Below are positions 32,762 to 44,900 of a stretch of DNA of 64,000 nucleotides, piece after piece. The first letter of the stretch is position 1, and every line of letters begins with the position of its first letter. The position numbers and the translations under genes are program-made. The notes under the pieces are model-generated. The model saw only the letters and a list, made by a program, of their open reading frames with translations. It had not been told where the DNA came from and made no database searches. Source of the stretch: Alisma plantago-aquatica. Lineage: Eukaryota > Streptophyta > Magnoliopsida > Alismatales > Alismataceae. The stretch lies in assembly GCA_963693085.1 (NCBI GenBank), contig OY856414.1, positions 262,598,001 to 262,662,000 of the forward strand. Direction: 5' to 3'.

Positions 32762-35700
32762 TGTTACAACCTCAATTTTGCATATGTTTTCATAATTGAA
32801 ATATAATGATTATATAAATATGGACTTAATTGAAAAGGTTGCATGATTTGCTTCAAAGGATGGATTTATTTGCAATTATCCTTTTGATAGGAATGTCGTG
32901 GTTCCTATTATTATGTTAATCCAATAATGGATATAAAAGAGAAGAAAAGAAGAAAAGTCCAAATAATAAAAAAGGATACAAGATGATGAATATTAAGAAA
33001 AATAATTATGAGAAATACATGGAAAACTCTAGAAAGTGGCATTAATGGCCACAATTGAGTAAATTTCGTTTATATGTGATTTCTAATAAAAGAAATAGGA
33101 AAAGAGGAAAGGAAATGAAAGATAATGAGAAATCCTTGCAAAAGAATATTTTAATAAAGAAATAAGAAAGATAATGAGAGATAATGCATGTAGATGCATC
33201 TACAAGGATAACAAGTATCCTTAAAAAGGAATTTCAAAATCTTAGGATTTCTTGGGTTCCAAGGAGTCCAAGTTGAAAAGATAATAGGAGAAGAATGAGA
33301 TAAAATCAAATAAAGTATTATTAAGAAGGAAAGTTGAAATAATGATGACAATTTAAGAAATATGTGGAAAGATGGATAATGGAATCATTATAAATGGGAT
33401 TTTGACTCCACATAGGTTCTAATGGTAAAAGGAATAAAAATAAAGAAAATAAAAGATTAAGAGAGAGAAAATATGCTTAAAATAAGCTTCATTAAAAGAT
33501 AACTTGCACATGAAGATAATACTTTTTTCCTTTTGAGTTTGGGACTCAAATTGGATATGTTAGTAGAGTAAGTCATTATGGACTTTCCCTCAATATTTGG
33601 GATTAAAAGGCTCTAGGGAACTAGATTTAAAGCCATGGTTATATAGGGGGGGATGAGTCCCCTAAGGGGCAGCCAAACCATCTAAAACCCAAATTGAACT
33701 CGGGAGAATCCTCTCTATTCCATTGTATTCCCCCACACCAACAGGCTACAGAGTGCCCTGTCCGACTTCCTGTCTGTCGGCCAGCTTGCAGTAGGGCCAT
33801 CCCAACTATGGGATTTGACCACTGATGTGTCTATCGATTCTGATGGGCCTGGGCAGAAGCTTTGGCTATGGATTCTTGGTCACCGAAGCTCGTGAGCATG
33901 GATTCAACTCGGAGTTTGACTGCCATCCCTGCCGGCAAGAACGTAGATCATGCCCCACGTGAGGAAGAAGAAGGACAAAGTCAAAAGACTCTTATGCCCC
34001 TATCCTAGTATTCAAGACCCAAGGATAGGTAAGTCCTTTCACAAAAGCCTGAGTTGTTTCTTTGAAAAATTAATAACATGATATAAAGGTGACATGTCGG
34101 CCTTTGATTGGCCCAATTATCTTTATCTTGCAAAAATGATAGAAATTGTTAGGATGCTCAGTTGAAAACAAGTTATGTATGAAAATTGATTAGGAGGACG
34201 AGAGGAATCCAATAAAAATGATATGAAAGCTTTATTCCGTTTCTAATTGCAAAATTACATTAAGTTGAGGAAAAGTGCATTAAAGTGAGGTTAAAAACCT
34301 GAATTGTGATTAAAGGTTGAATCTAGTATGCTTAATGGGTTAAGTTAAATATGAATAACCTCTTGAATGATAATGTTAGATTCGAACCTGATCTAGATGT
34401 GAAATTGCATGTTTGAGGGTCTTAAACCAAGAATACATAATAATGCAACTAGAAACCCTAATTTAGGGTAAAAGAAGAGATGATTATGGTTAATTCAAAA
34501 TATATGGAAATATGTTGATAAGTGTTGACCTAAGACTATTTGGAGAGATAGGATAAAATTAATAGGGTTTAATGAGTAATTTTTCTTATGCAGGGTTTGT
34601 AGTGATAAAATTGATAGCAAAACCCTAATTGTAAGTGAAACCCTAAAAGGAAGTAGAATCCCTAAGGAGCAAGTTAGATTGGATAAATCTTGATGACATG
34701 AGTAATAAAAAGGAAATTGTATGATTATTTTAGGATCTTGTTGTGTGTGCTTGGATTTCTTACTTGCATGGAATATTTCTATCTCAAATCAGCAGAACAG
34801 GTATGTGGTTACGCTTATGGTTAATCACTTTAGTTTCACGGCGATTCTCGTATGTTTTATTGGTTGCCTGAGAATAACTGCTTGGATCACTTTTATTTCA
34901 TGCAACTATAAAGTGACTATGATTATCACCCTAAATGTGTATACATGACTGGCTCAGATCTTAGTCCTCCTCTGTGGCTTTGCTAATGATGAAAATGGTA
35001 ACCTAGTACATAGCCTACTTGTTAAGTAGGACATCAGGTTATCATGAGTTAGAAATTGGGCTGCCCACATGTAGTGCCATGAGACTCTTTAGCACACCAT
35101 GAGTTAAGGAGTGGGCTACCTATGGGTAGTGCCATGTGACTGAACCCTAGAAATTGATTCACCTGTTAGGTAGGATCATGAGGGGGTTCATGGGGATCTA
35201 CCATAAGGAAGGTAGCATCCAGGTCCACTGCAGGGATAGCGCAGAGGCTAGGGTATGTATGTATTGAGCAGTTATGTTTAAAATGTAAAGTTGTTTGTTA
35301 AATCATAATTGACTACAATATGTTGTTACAATTAATTGCATGATTATTGTTTTCCCCACATACCAGAATATTCATTTATGTTGACCGACGTTTTGTTTGT
35401 AGGCATTTTAGGTACTAATCCCTAGAGGACAAATAGTAAATTGGCATATTGTGAATACATAAATTAAAGTGCAAGGAGGATTAGTTAGAATAAATTCCAT
35501 ATGTGGATAGAAGTTAGATATCCAAGTCTTTGAAAAAGATATGAAACATTTTATTTTATTCCAGCTTTCGGTATAGTCTTGGTAGAATTTAGTAATTATT
35601 ATTGATTATTTGTTGAACCTTTGATCCAGGAAATTGGGATAACGACTCTGACCTCTTGGTCTCCCTTAATTGGGTGTTACCGGGAGGCGGGGTCGTTACA
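32762..35700 (+). repeat. GypA 3' LTR (2939 bp)
   Basis: It starts TGTTACAACCTC and ends GTCGTTACA at 35700. It is collinear with the 5' LTR except for the missing 328 bp between GATTAAAAGG (33610) and CTCTAGGG. Because the TATA-like site follows the gap, this LTR has lost part of its U3. Confidence 0.93.
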
Positions 35701-35705
35701 CTTTT
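35701..35705. repeat. Target-site duplication of GypA, right
   Basis: CTTTT, identical to 25053-25057. Confidence 0.9.
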
Positions 35706-36403
35706 CGTAAGTCTTTCATAGAGAATTCATTTCCTATCCATGTCTTTACCATCTATAAAGTAGGTATGTCATTCACCATCAATGGTATGTCATCCACACA
35801 CAATATGAGGTATACAATCATGCTCCCACTAACCTTCTTGTAAACACATGGTTCATTTTCATTTTGGCTAAAGCCAAACTCTTTGACTATTTCATCAAAT
35901 CGAAGACTCCAGCTCGGAGATGCTTGCTTCAATCCATAGATTGACATTTGTTGCTTACATACTTTATTTGCATCCTTTATATTTATAAACCCCCAGTTTG
36001 TGTCATGTATACATCTTCAAGAAGATTATTATAAAGGAATACAATTTTAACATCCATCTACCAAATCTCATAGTCATCATAAATTGCAATGGCAAGCATG
36101 ATCCTAAGGACTTAACCATGGCAACTAGATAGAAAGTTTCATCATAGTCAACACCTTGAACTTGTCAGAACTCTTTGTAACCAATTTTCCTTTGTAAGTA
36201 TGTACATTACCATCCTCGTCAATCTTCTTATTGAAGACCCACTTGCACTACATGGATTTTACCCCTTCAGGTGGATCCATCAAGGTCCACACCTTGTTGA
36301 TGTACATGGAATCCATCTCAGATCTCATGGCTTCATGCCATTTCTCAGACTCTAGTCCCTTAACAACTTCTAGGTATGTAGTTGGCTCATCATGAATGAT
36401 TGA

Positions 36404-36408
36404 CCCAT
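36404..36408. repeat. Target-site duplication of GypB, left
   Basis: CCCAT, matched at 45540-45544. Confidence 0.9.
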
Positions 36409-37149
36409 TGTAACATACCAAAACTCAGGGTCTTCCCTGCAATTTACCCATTCTTGAGCTTTGCTTTGCCTTTTAGTCCATTTGGACCTTTTCCATAAAT
36501 TTCCCATCCTTTATAATCATTTTTGGACTCCTTGTGCAATTTGAGCACAATTTGATGTTGAAATCACTATTTACCCTCATTTATGATAATGGAGGGGTGT
36601 TTGCACAAATAACCCACTTAAGGAGATAAGTTAGGGTTAATAATGTAATTTGGCCATTAATGATGGAAATCAGTAGATAATATCTAATTGGAGTTTTTTG
36701 GATAAATATATTAATAATAATAAGCATTTGAATTAATTATGAGTATATTAACCTCTTTACTTTCTCTCTCCTCCAATTTAATGACAAATGTGTGAAAATA
36801 TATTTAAATGTTGATATTTTGCTCTTAATACACATATATAGCTATCACCTCGAATTTGTATCACTAATTGCATTAATATAATTATTTCATAATAATTCAC
36901 ATCTTTTAATGGGTTAAAATACACTTTAATGAGCAATATATTAATTAAGGGCCTTATTGGATATAAATGAAGAATCTAATTATATAGAATCGTTCTAAAT
37001 GTTAATATGAGAATGTGGTCCAAATTTGGTGTCATTTGGACTTCATTTGACCCTTCAAATCCATTTTATTAGCTTTTATTATGGTATGAATATAGTAGCT
37101 TAATCGATTTCATTTAAATCGGGTGTAACGCTATAGTCCGGTTATTTAA

Positions 37150-38053
37150 TATGTCACGCGCCCCTTAGAAGCGATCCAATGGCCACGATCTGACCCGCTC
37201 TGATCTGGCGGCTCCCCCACCTTCTCCTTCCTCCAGCCGCTCGCGGGTCAGGGAACAGTCCCGACCCCTTGCTTCCTCAGTTCCGTTCTCCCACTCCTCT
37301 CCACCGATTCGTGTGATTCTTCGCCCGTTGTCTTCGTTGCGTCTCCCCGAGTCCAACATGCTATCACTCGACGCCTACCTCTCACTAGTCATGAAACTCC
37401 CAAACCCCACGACCTACCTCTCTCCACCTCTGTGTCGCAGAGGCGACTGGAGTTCTCCTCCGACCTATTTGAGGGGTTGTCGAGCACCCTTAGGCCTCGA
37501 GTTTACCCCCTCTCCCTCCAATTTCTTCCCGTTTGCCCCCGAAGACCCCAACCTGCTCAAGGTGGATCTCCGGCGAACTTAGACCTGCTGCTCACATCTC
37601 CGGCCACCCCCGTTCGATTAGTTTTGCGGTGAGCTTCCTTGACTCCTGTTCTTCATTTCCGATGTATCTCTTTGCCTTGTGACGCCCCCTTTTGTTGGGT
37701 CCTATAGACCGCCGGAAACAGCCTCCGGCGCCAAGCTCTTGTGAGCTTCAGTGCATCTCCATGCTCGTCGAGGTTTGGGTTCGACTCACAACCCATCCAC
37801 GAAGTGTTTCCCGACCTCTTTTTCCCGGGTCATCGTGTTTCCTTTAGCTTTTGAGCTCCGGCTTTGTTCCCCTGTTCCGGCCAAGTCCGCGGCAACTTCA
37901 TCTGCTCCTGAGCTCCCCCGACATCAGACTTATGCTCTGTTGCCTCGGTTTGATACGAGAAAGGTTCCCGCAACCTTATTTGTCCCTATGACAACCACAC
38001 CTTCACGTCTTGGATCGATGGTCATCTCTGAAGCTGGGAGCTCTCGCCATTGA
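37150..38053 (+). other. GC-rich leader-like block in GypB LTR with small open frames
   Basis: This block stands out from its AT-rich surroundings. It contains a 100-codon frame (37751-38053) whose translation is identical to that at 43265-43567 in the other LTR, and shorter Pro/Ser-rich frames at 37313-37632. GTGAGC near 37630 and CTATAG near 37703 look like splice borders. I recognise no protein family. The identity follows from the young age of the LTRs and is not proof of selection. Confidence 0.4.
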
Positions 38054-39325
38054 TGCGAGAGGAACATCCCAGTTCAACGAATGACCTAAACACCCCCGCG
38101 CAGTGTTGATCTACCGAGTAACTGGTTATGGGTAGTTCTGACCTTTACTATCCTGTTTTGTTTCCTCAGCTACGATTTATCGAGAGGTACGGATGACCAA
38201 AATACCCCTGCGATTGTGATAGATCTAGTTAACCCACAAGGGTATTTTGGTACTTTCAGCCTCACACACTCGCCTTTGACTTAGGTCAGCGAGAGTGGAC
38301 CCGCTGATGCGGCCAGTTGTGATTGGTCCGCGTCAGCGTGGGCCCGGCCTCAGTGGCCCAATTGTTTTTATTTTTGCCTACGTGGATTTTTCTTAATTTC
38401 TGATTGGTCAGGTTTACTTAATTCATAGTAAATCAACCATTGGTTAGAAAAATATGAATAAATAGTCGATGGAAAGGATTTTTAACGTAGAATCTGATTT
38501 TATGATTTTTGAGACCTGATTCTCAAGGGTTTTCTAAAGTTTTCTTTGAATGGCATTTTTAGTATGTTAAATGTTTTAAAATACATAATTAATTCATTTT
38601 AACTCTATTTTGTAAAATAAAATATGTTTTATTAATCAGGAGATTATGAGTAATCGTTTGGGCTTGGTTTTGAACCCTAAATCATAGTTTTGTAAAATTA
38701 GGGTTTTTCCTATGATTTATGTCTTTATATATATTAATACATGTGTTATGTTTATAACTAGGATATTATGGGATGGTGATACAATCTGTTTGATGGATGT
38801 GATGGTAATGTATTTAATCTAAGGTATGTGACCCCTATGTATGTGGATCCTATTATTGTGTAATTTAAATGTGATGATAATGTGCAATACACCTACTCTC
38901 AGTTGGGCTTTTATCCAACCCCACCATTTATATTGTGCTAGCCTTGTTATCCTTCTAATTACATTTATTGGCTCTTTACTTAGTTTATGCCATTGTGGCT
39001 TAATCATGTGAATCATGCTTCTACATATGATGCCTCCTTTACTTGGAAATGATTTAATCTTGTTGTTGCCTATGTGGCTCATTCTTTTGGAAATATTTGG
39101 AACATTGTATAATGTTGGTGCTTGTTGACTCTCTTAATTCTTGGAACTCTTGGATATGATGTTGCCTATGATGGCCTGTTGATTGAGATTGTTTATTTGG
39201 GTTTTATTCCCAATGCTATGTTGCATCTGGTTATACTTTTCACTATGCTGCCAAGTGAATGTTTATGCATGATATAGTTATTGGCCAATTGACAATGTAG
39301 TGTACATGAGTACAAACCACCCACA

Positions 39326-39452
39326 GGGCACTGGGGTTTTAGTCCCCCTGCCGGGCACTGGGGTTTTAGTCCCCCTACCATTTTATATATTAGGCACTGG
39401 GGTTTTAGTCCCCCTGCCACTTTTTAGGCACTGGGGTTTTAGTCCCCCTGCC
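39326..39452 (+). repeat. Four-unit hairpin repeat in GypB 5' LTR
   Basis: Four copies of a 26-27 bp unit GGCACTGGGGTTTTAGTCCC, CCTGCC, two adjacent and two after AT spacers. GGGG and CCCC pair around TTTTAGT. It lies just after TACAAACCACCCACAG, a block also found in the GypC LTR. Confidence 0.92.
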
Positions 39453-40030
39453 ATTGGTGAGGTCCGGTAGGTGCCTCACCCTACATTGAGAGGATGTTGA
39501 GTCATAATTTATATTCATGCAAATGTGATAATTGTTGATATTTAAATGTGGCAGTTTCTCTCTCTCATATTCATATATTTGCCTCATTTCTTTTGAAATC
39601 TCTTATTGTAGAGAATCTTTTATATTGCAAAGCTTTTTATTATTATTTGTCCTATTCCTTTTTATTAACACATACCTTTTATCTCTCTCTTACTGGATGA
39701 CCCCAACCATCCATGATAGGGATCAGAGTGCGCATGGAAGCTTGGTGGACCCAAGGCTAAGGATAGTATAAGAAGAAAGGAATAAATATAGCTTGAGTGA
39801 TCATGCTTGCTTTTATGTTATATAGTCGTTTGTTTGGAGACAATGTTGTTTTAGTTAAGTCTTCCTCTACCTAGATCCTTGTGCTTGTATAAAGTTGTAC
39901 TCCCATTTGGGAAAATTTTATAATGTACTCTTTATACATTTTGAATAACGTCAAGATTTAATTCTTCCGCTGCCACACTTTTGGTGATTTGTTTATCATG
40001 TTTAATAGTAGAGACTTGGTCTTTACAGCA

Positions 40031-40042
40031 TGGTATCAGAGC
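40031..40042 (+). promoter_or_regulatory. GypB primer-binding site (tRNA-Met)
   Basis: TGGTATCAGAGC, three bases after the LTR end. Confidence 0.92.
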
Positions 40043-40255
40043 ATCAAGGTAGTCGGCTTCTTGACTAGTTCAAACCGTCTCCTAGATAGAACCCCTATCA
40101 TATATAGTTTCTTTAGTAAGTTTTTCACCTTAGAATTAACCTATGATGAAAGTTTCATTTAGGATCATAATAATTTCATATTAGAAATAAAACTTGTCAA
40201 CTTTTTGGTAAATTGTTTATTGAGTAGCTATTATAGCAAGAAGTTGAAGTGATGG

Positions 40256-40350
40256 TGTCTAGAAAGGGTTAGAGCTTGGGGGCTGGCAATATTTTCCTCT
40301 GCCCCACTAGCTTGGTCACGAGGACTCCTGAGCTCATATGACCTGGCCTG
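40256..40350 (+). promoter_or_regulatory. Shared leader motif, GypB copy
   Basis: GTCTAGAAAGGG, then GGCTGGCAATATTTTCCTCT, GCCCCACTAG and ACGAGGACTCCTG. TGGGG and CCCCA can pair. It lies about 215 bases after the primer site, further than in the other elements. Confidence 0.72.
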
Positions 40351-41923
40351 GCCTGATCTGAAACGGACAGCTCGAAATAGTCTACCCTTAGACATATTAC
40401 CTTATTGTTGAGTAACCTTTATAACCCTTATATGATGATTTGATTTCTTTCCTCAAACAAAAATCATCTTGTAATCCCTAAGTATCTTATGTGAGCCTTA
40501 GATTTCCAAGTTTAGGTGTTAGTGAACCCTATGCTATACCTTGAGTTTAGAAGATAGATTTTAGTAAGACTTTTAATGTTGGGCTTTATACCCTTAGAAT
40601 AGTTTGACTTAGTCACCCTTTGAGTGGAAAGGTAGTGTTAGTACCTTGATATATTTTGGAGTTGCTGATTTCGAGGACGAAATCCTCTTTAGGGGGTTGG
40701 AGTCCCTCAATGCCTTGAAATCAAGAAACTCAAACTCCTTAGACATGGGTTTAGTGAGAGTTGAACAAACATAATATAATTGTAATTCATCTTGTTTGTT
40801 TATGAAAAATTAATAAGTCATATAAATTCATATGCTTGAACCTTAATATACTCTTGATGCACATAATCATTAATTATTCATATGTGAATATACATAGTTT
40901 TGATTAAGTCACCCTAATGGTAAAATGTGTATGGTAAAATATACCCTAAGGATGCTTTAACATGTAATGGTCATGTTGACCTAAACCCTAATATGTAATC
41001 ATCTAGCCTTAACAACATATACATATATATATATACCCTTAATGTCTTTCATGATACATTAGTGACATTAGGTGTCATCAACACATAATACACCTTGGTA
41101 CATATAATTTGATTATAATCACCTAATCATAATTGTGACCCAATTATCAATACATGTAAGGTATATCACCTTGTTATCTAATGAACACCTCCTCATAAGT
41201 TCATTAATTCATTAATACTTAATGTGTTACATCTTATTCACCAAAATGCATATAATGAATCAAACATGGTAATGAATAATTGGATTCATATAAATATTCA
41301 TAAAATGCCTAATGTGAAGTAAAACATATATAATTTATAATATGAAGTAATGGAAGAAAATGATTAATGATGTCATTAGGATGAGTAACAAAAGATGATA
41401 TGAAATGTGTAATATGAAAATTATTTGGAATTATTATAAGCTTAATAACTTGTTGGATAATATTAACTTTTTCTATAAAATAATTTGTTATAACTCTACA
41501 TGATAGTTTTAAGAGGATAACGGAAAATGAATTCATGTTATTAAGGTTTTTGACCTAATACATTAATATATGTTGTAATGGCTTTGTAAACCCTAATTGT
41601 GCTTAAAACCCTTGATGAGGGTAATACACATATTGAGATATAATTGTTTTGAATAAAATGTGGCACAAGTAGTAGTATAATATATAAGATACCTCTTCAG
41701 GATGTAGATTATATTAATAAGGCAAAAATGTTAATTAGGTTGAGTTTAATGAAAGGCTATAAGTTTTGTGGAAACCTTAGTAACACCTGAGTTATGTAGA
41801 TTTTGTGTTGTACCCTAGATTAGGGTTATAACCTAGTGTTTAAGGTTGGGTTGTTGCACACTCACCCTCTCTTTCCTCTTGCTGTGATTTCGGGGACGAA
41901 ATCCTCTTTAAGGGGTGGTGTGC
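40351..41923 (+). other. GypB non-coding interior with duplicated pre-LTR motif
   Basis: AT-rich, without gag or pol words. GATTTCGAGGACGAAATCCT at 40667 is followed by CTTTAGGGGGTTGG; the same type of motif recurs at 41885 (GATTTCGGGGACGAAATCCT), directly before the 3' LTR. A short (TA)n run lies near 41019-41035. The 1.2 kb between the two motifs has no recognisable content. Confidence 0.75.
41885..41923 (+). promoter_or_regulatory. GypB pre-LTR motif and polypurine tract
   Basis: GATTTCGGGGACGAAATCCT then TTAAGGGGTGGTG before the LTR TG at 41924. This motif is characteristic of the end of Del/Tekay-type elements. Confidence 0.82.
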
Positions 41924-44900
41924 TGTAACATACCGAAACTCAGGGTCTTCCCTGCAATTTACCCATTCTTGAGCTTTGCTTTGCCTTTTAGTCCATTTGG
42001 AGCTTTTCCATAAATTTCCCATCCTTTATAATCATTTTTGGACTCCTTGTGCAATTTGAGCACAATTTGATGTTGAAATCACTATTTACCCTCATTTATG
42101 ATAATGGAGGGGTGTTTGCACAAATAACCCACTTAAGGAGATAAGTTAGGGTTAATAATGTAATTTGGCCATTAATGATGGAAATTAGTAGATAATATCT
42201 AATTGGAGTTTTTTGGATAAATATATTAATAATAATAAGCATTTGAATTAATTATGAGTATATTAACCTCTTTACTTTCTCTCTCCTCCAATTTAATGAC
42301 AAATGTGTGAAAATATATTTAAATGTTGATATTTTGCTCTTAATACACATATATAGCTATCACCTCGAATTTGTATCACGAATTGCATTAATATAATTAT
42401 TTCATAATAATTCACATCTTTTAATGGGTTAAATACACTTTAATGAGCAATATATTAATTAAGGGCCTTATTGGATATAAATGAAGAATCTAATTATATA
42501 GAATCGTTCTAAATGTTTATATGAGAATGTGGTCCAAATTTGGTGTCATTTGGACTTCATTTGACCCTTCAAATCCATTTTATTAGCTTTTATTATGGTA
42601 TGAATATAGTAGCTTAATCGATTTCATTTAAATCAGGTGTAACGCTATAGTCCGGTTATTTAATATGTCACACACCCCTTGGAAGCGATCCAATGCCCGC
42701 GATCTGACCCGCTCTGATCTGGCGGCTCCCCCACCTTCTCCTTCCTCCAGCCGCTCGCGGGTTAGGGAACAGTCCCGACCCCTTGCTTCCTCGGTTCCGT
42801 TCTCCCACTCCTCTCCACCGATTCGTGTGATTCTTCGCCCGTTGTCTTCGTCGCGTCTCCCCGAGTCCAACATGCTATCACTCGATGCCTACCTCTCACT
42901 AGTCATGAAATGCCCAAACCCCACGACCTACCTCTCTCCACCTCTGTGTCGCAGAGGCGACTGGAGTTCTCCTCCGACCTATTTGAGGGGTTGTCGAGCA
43001 CCCTTAGGCCTCGAGTTTACCCCCTCTCCCTCCAATTTCTTCCCGTTTGCCCCCAAAGACCCCAACCTGCTCAAGGTGGATCTCCGGCGAACTTAGACCT
43101 GCTGCTCACATCTCCGGCCACCCCCGTTCGATTAGTTTTGCGGTGAGCTTCCTTGACTCCTGTTCTTCATTTCCGATGTATCTCTTTGCCTTGTGACGCC
43201 CCCTTTTGTTGGGTCCTATAGACCGCCGGAAACAGCCTCCGGCGCCAAGCTCTTGTGAGCTTCAGTGCATCTCCATGCTCGTCGAGGTTTGGGTTCGACT
43301 CACAACCCATCCACGAAGTGTTTCCCGACCTCTTTTTCCCGGGTCATCGTGTTTCCTTTAGCTTTTGAGCTCCGGCTTTGTTCCCCTGTTCCGGCCAAGT
43401 CCGCGGCAACTTCATCTGCTCCTGAGCTCCCCCGACATCAGACTTATGCTCTGTTGCCTCGGTTTGATACGAGAAAGGTTCCCGCAACCTTATTTGTCCC
43501 TATGACAACCACACCTTCACGTCTTGGATCGATGGTCATCTCTGAAGCTGGGAGCTCTCGCCATTGATGCGAGAGGAACATCCCAGTTCAACGAATGACC
43601 TAAACACCCCCGCGCAGTGTTGATCTACCGAGTAACTGGTTATGGGTAGTTCTGACCTTTACTATCCTGTTTTGTTTCCTCAGCTACGATTTATCGAGAG
43701 GTACGGATGACCAAAATACCCCTGCGATTGTGATAGATCTAGTTAACCCACAAGGGTATTTTGGTACTTTCAGCCTCACACTCGCCTTTGACTTAGGTCA
43801 GTGAGAGTGGACCCGCTGATGCGGCCAGTTGTGATTGGTCCGCGTCAGCATGGGCCCGGCCTCAGTGGCCCAATTGTTTTTATTTTTGCCTACGTGGCTT
43901 TTTCTTAATTTCTTATTGGTCAGGTTTACTTAATTCATAGTAAATCAACCATTGGTCAGAAAAATATGAATAAATAGTCGATGGTAAGGATTTTTAACGT
44001 AGAATCTGATTTTATGATTTTTGAGACCTGATTCTCAAGGGTTTTCCGAAGTTTTCTTTGAATGGCATTTTTAGTATGTTAACTGTTTTAAAATACATAA
44101 TTAATTCATTTTAACTCTGTTTTGTAAAATAAAATATGTTTTATTAATCAGGAGATTATAAGTAATTGTTTGGGATTGGTTTTGAACCCTAAATCGTAGT
44201 TTTGTAAAATTAGGGTTTTTCCTATGATTTATGTCTTTATATATATAAATACATGTGTTATGTTTATAACTAGGATATTATGGGATGGTGATACAATCTG
44301 TTTGATGGATGTGATGGTAATGTATTTAATCTAAGGTATGTGACCCCTATGTATGTGGATCCTATTATTGTGGAATTTAAATGTGATGATAATGTGCAAT
44401 ACACCTACTCTCAGTTGGGCTTTTATCCAACCCCACCATTTATATTGTGCTAGCCTTGTTATCCTTCTAATTACATTTATTGGCTCTTTACTTAGTTTAT
44501 GCCATTGTGGCTTAATCATATGAATCATGCTTCTACATATGATGCCTCCTTTACTTGGAAATGATTTAATCTTGTTGTTGCCTATGTGGCTCATTCTTTT
44601 GGAAATATTTGGAACATTGTATAATGTTGGTGCTTGTTGACTCTCTTAATTCTTGGAACTCTTGGATATGATGTTGCCTATGATGGCCTGTTGATTGAGA
44701 TTGTTTATTTGGGTTTTATTCCCAATGCTATGTTGCATCTGGTTATACTTTTCACTATGCATCCAAGTGAATGTTTATGCATGATATAGTTATTGGCCAA
44801 TTGATAATGTAGTGTACATGAGTACAAACCACCCACAGGGCACTGGGGTTTTAGTCCCCCTGCCGGGCACTGGGGTTTTAGTCCCCCTACCATTTTATAT

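Larger units (their letters stand above)
25058..35700 (+). mobile_element. GypA: decayed chromovirus-like Ty3/gypsy element inserted in copia-2
   Basis: A complete LTR-to-LTR element of 10643 bp with a perfect 5-bp target duplication (CTTTT). It has two LTRs, a tRNA-Met primer site, the shared leader, about 4.4 kb of interior with pol relics, a polypurine end and a 3' LTR. Pol C-terminal words next to the polypurine tract, and the GAATTTTGAGGACAAAATTC-type motif before the LTR, are typical of the Del/Tekay side of chromoviruses. Same family as GypD. No long open frame survives, so it could only move with proteins from elsewhere. Confidence 0.92.
35701..36408 (-). pseudogene. copia-2 reverse transcriptase fragment (- strand)
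   Basis: The - strand from 36408 down reads WHEAMRSEMDSMYINKVWTL, DPPEGVK, CKWVFNKKIDEDGNVHTY, then frameshifts, then the clean run SIYGLKQASPSWSLRFDE (35890-35944) and CVDDIPLM (the YVDD catalytic box, altered to CVDD) and FSMKDLRK at 35701. This is the copia RVT_2 domain in the right order. Stops and frameshifts make it inactive. It is bounded by GypA on the left and GypB on the right and continues across both into the other copia-2 pieces. Confidence 0.88.
36409..40027 (+). repeat. GypB 5' LTR (3619 bp)
   Basis: It starts TGTAACATACC and ends GTCTTTACA. TATTTAATA at 37143-37151 is a weak TATA candidate, followed by a C-rich, GC-rich block (37150-38350). The 4-unit hairpin array lies at 39326-39452. 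Telo-box words lie near 38674 and 38698. Confidence 0.93.
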
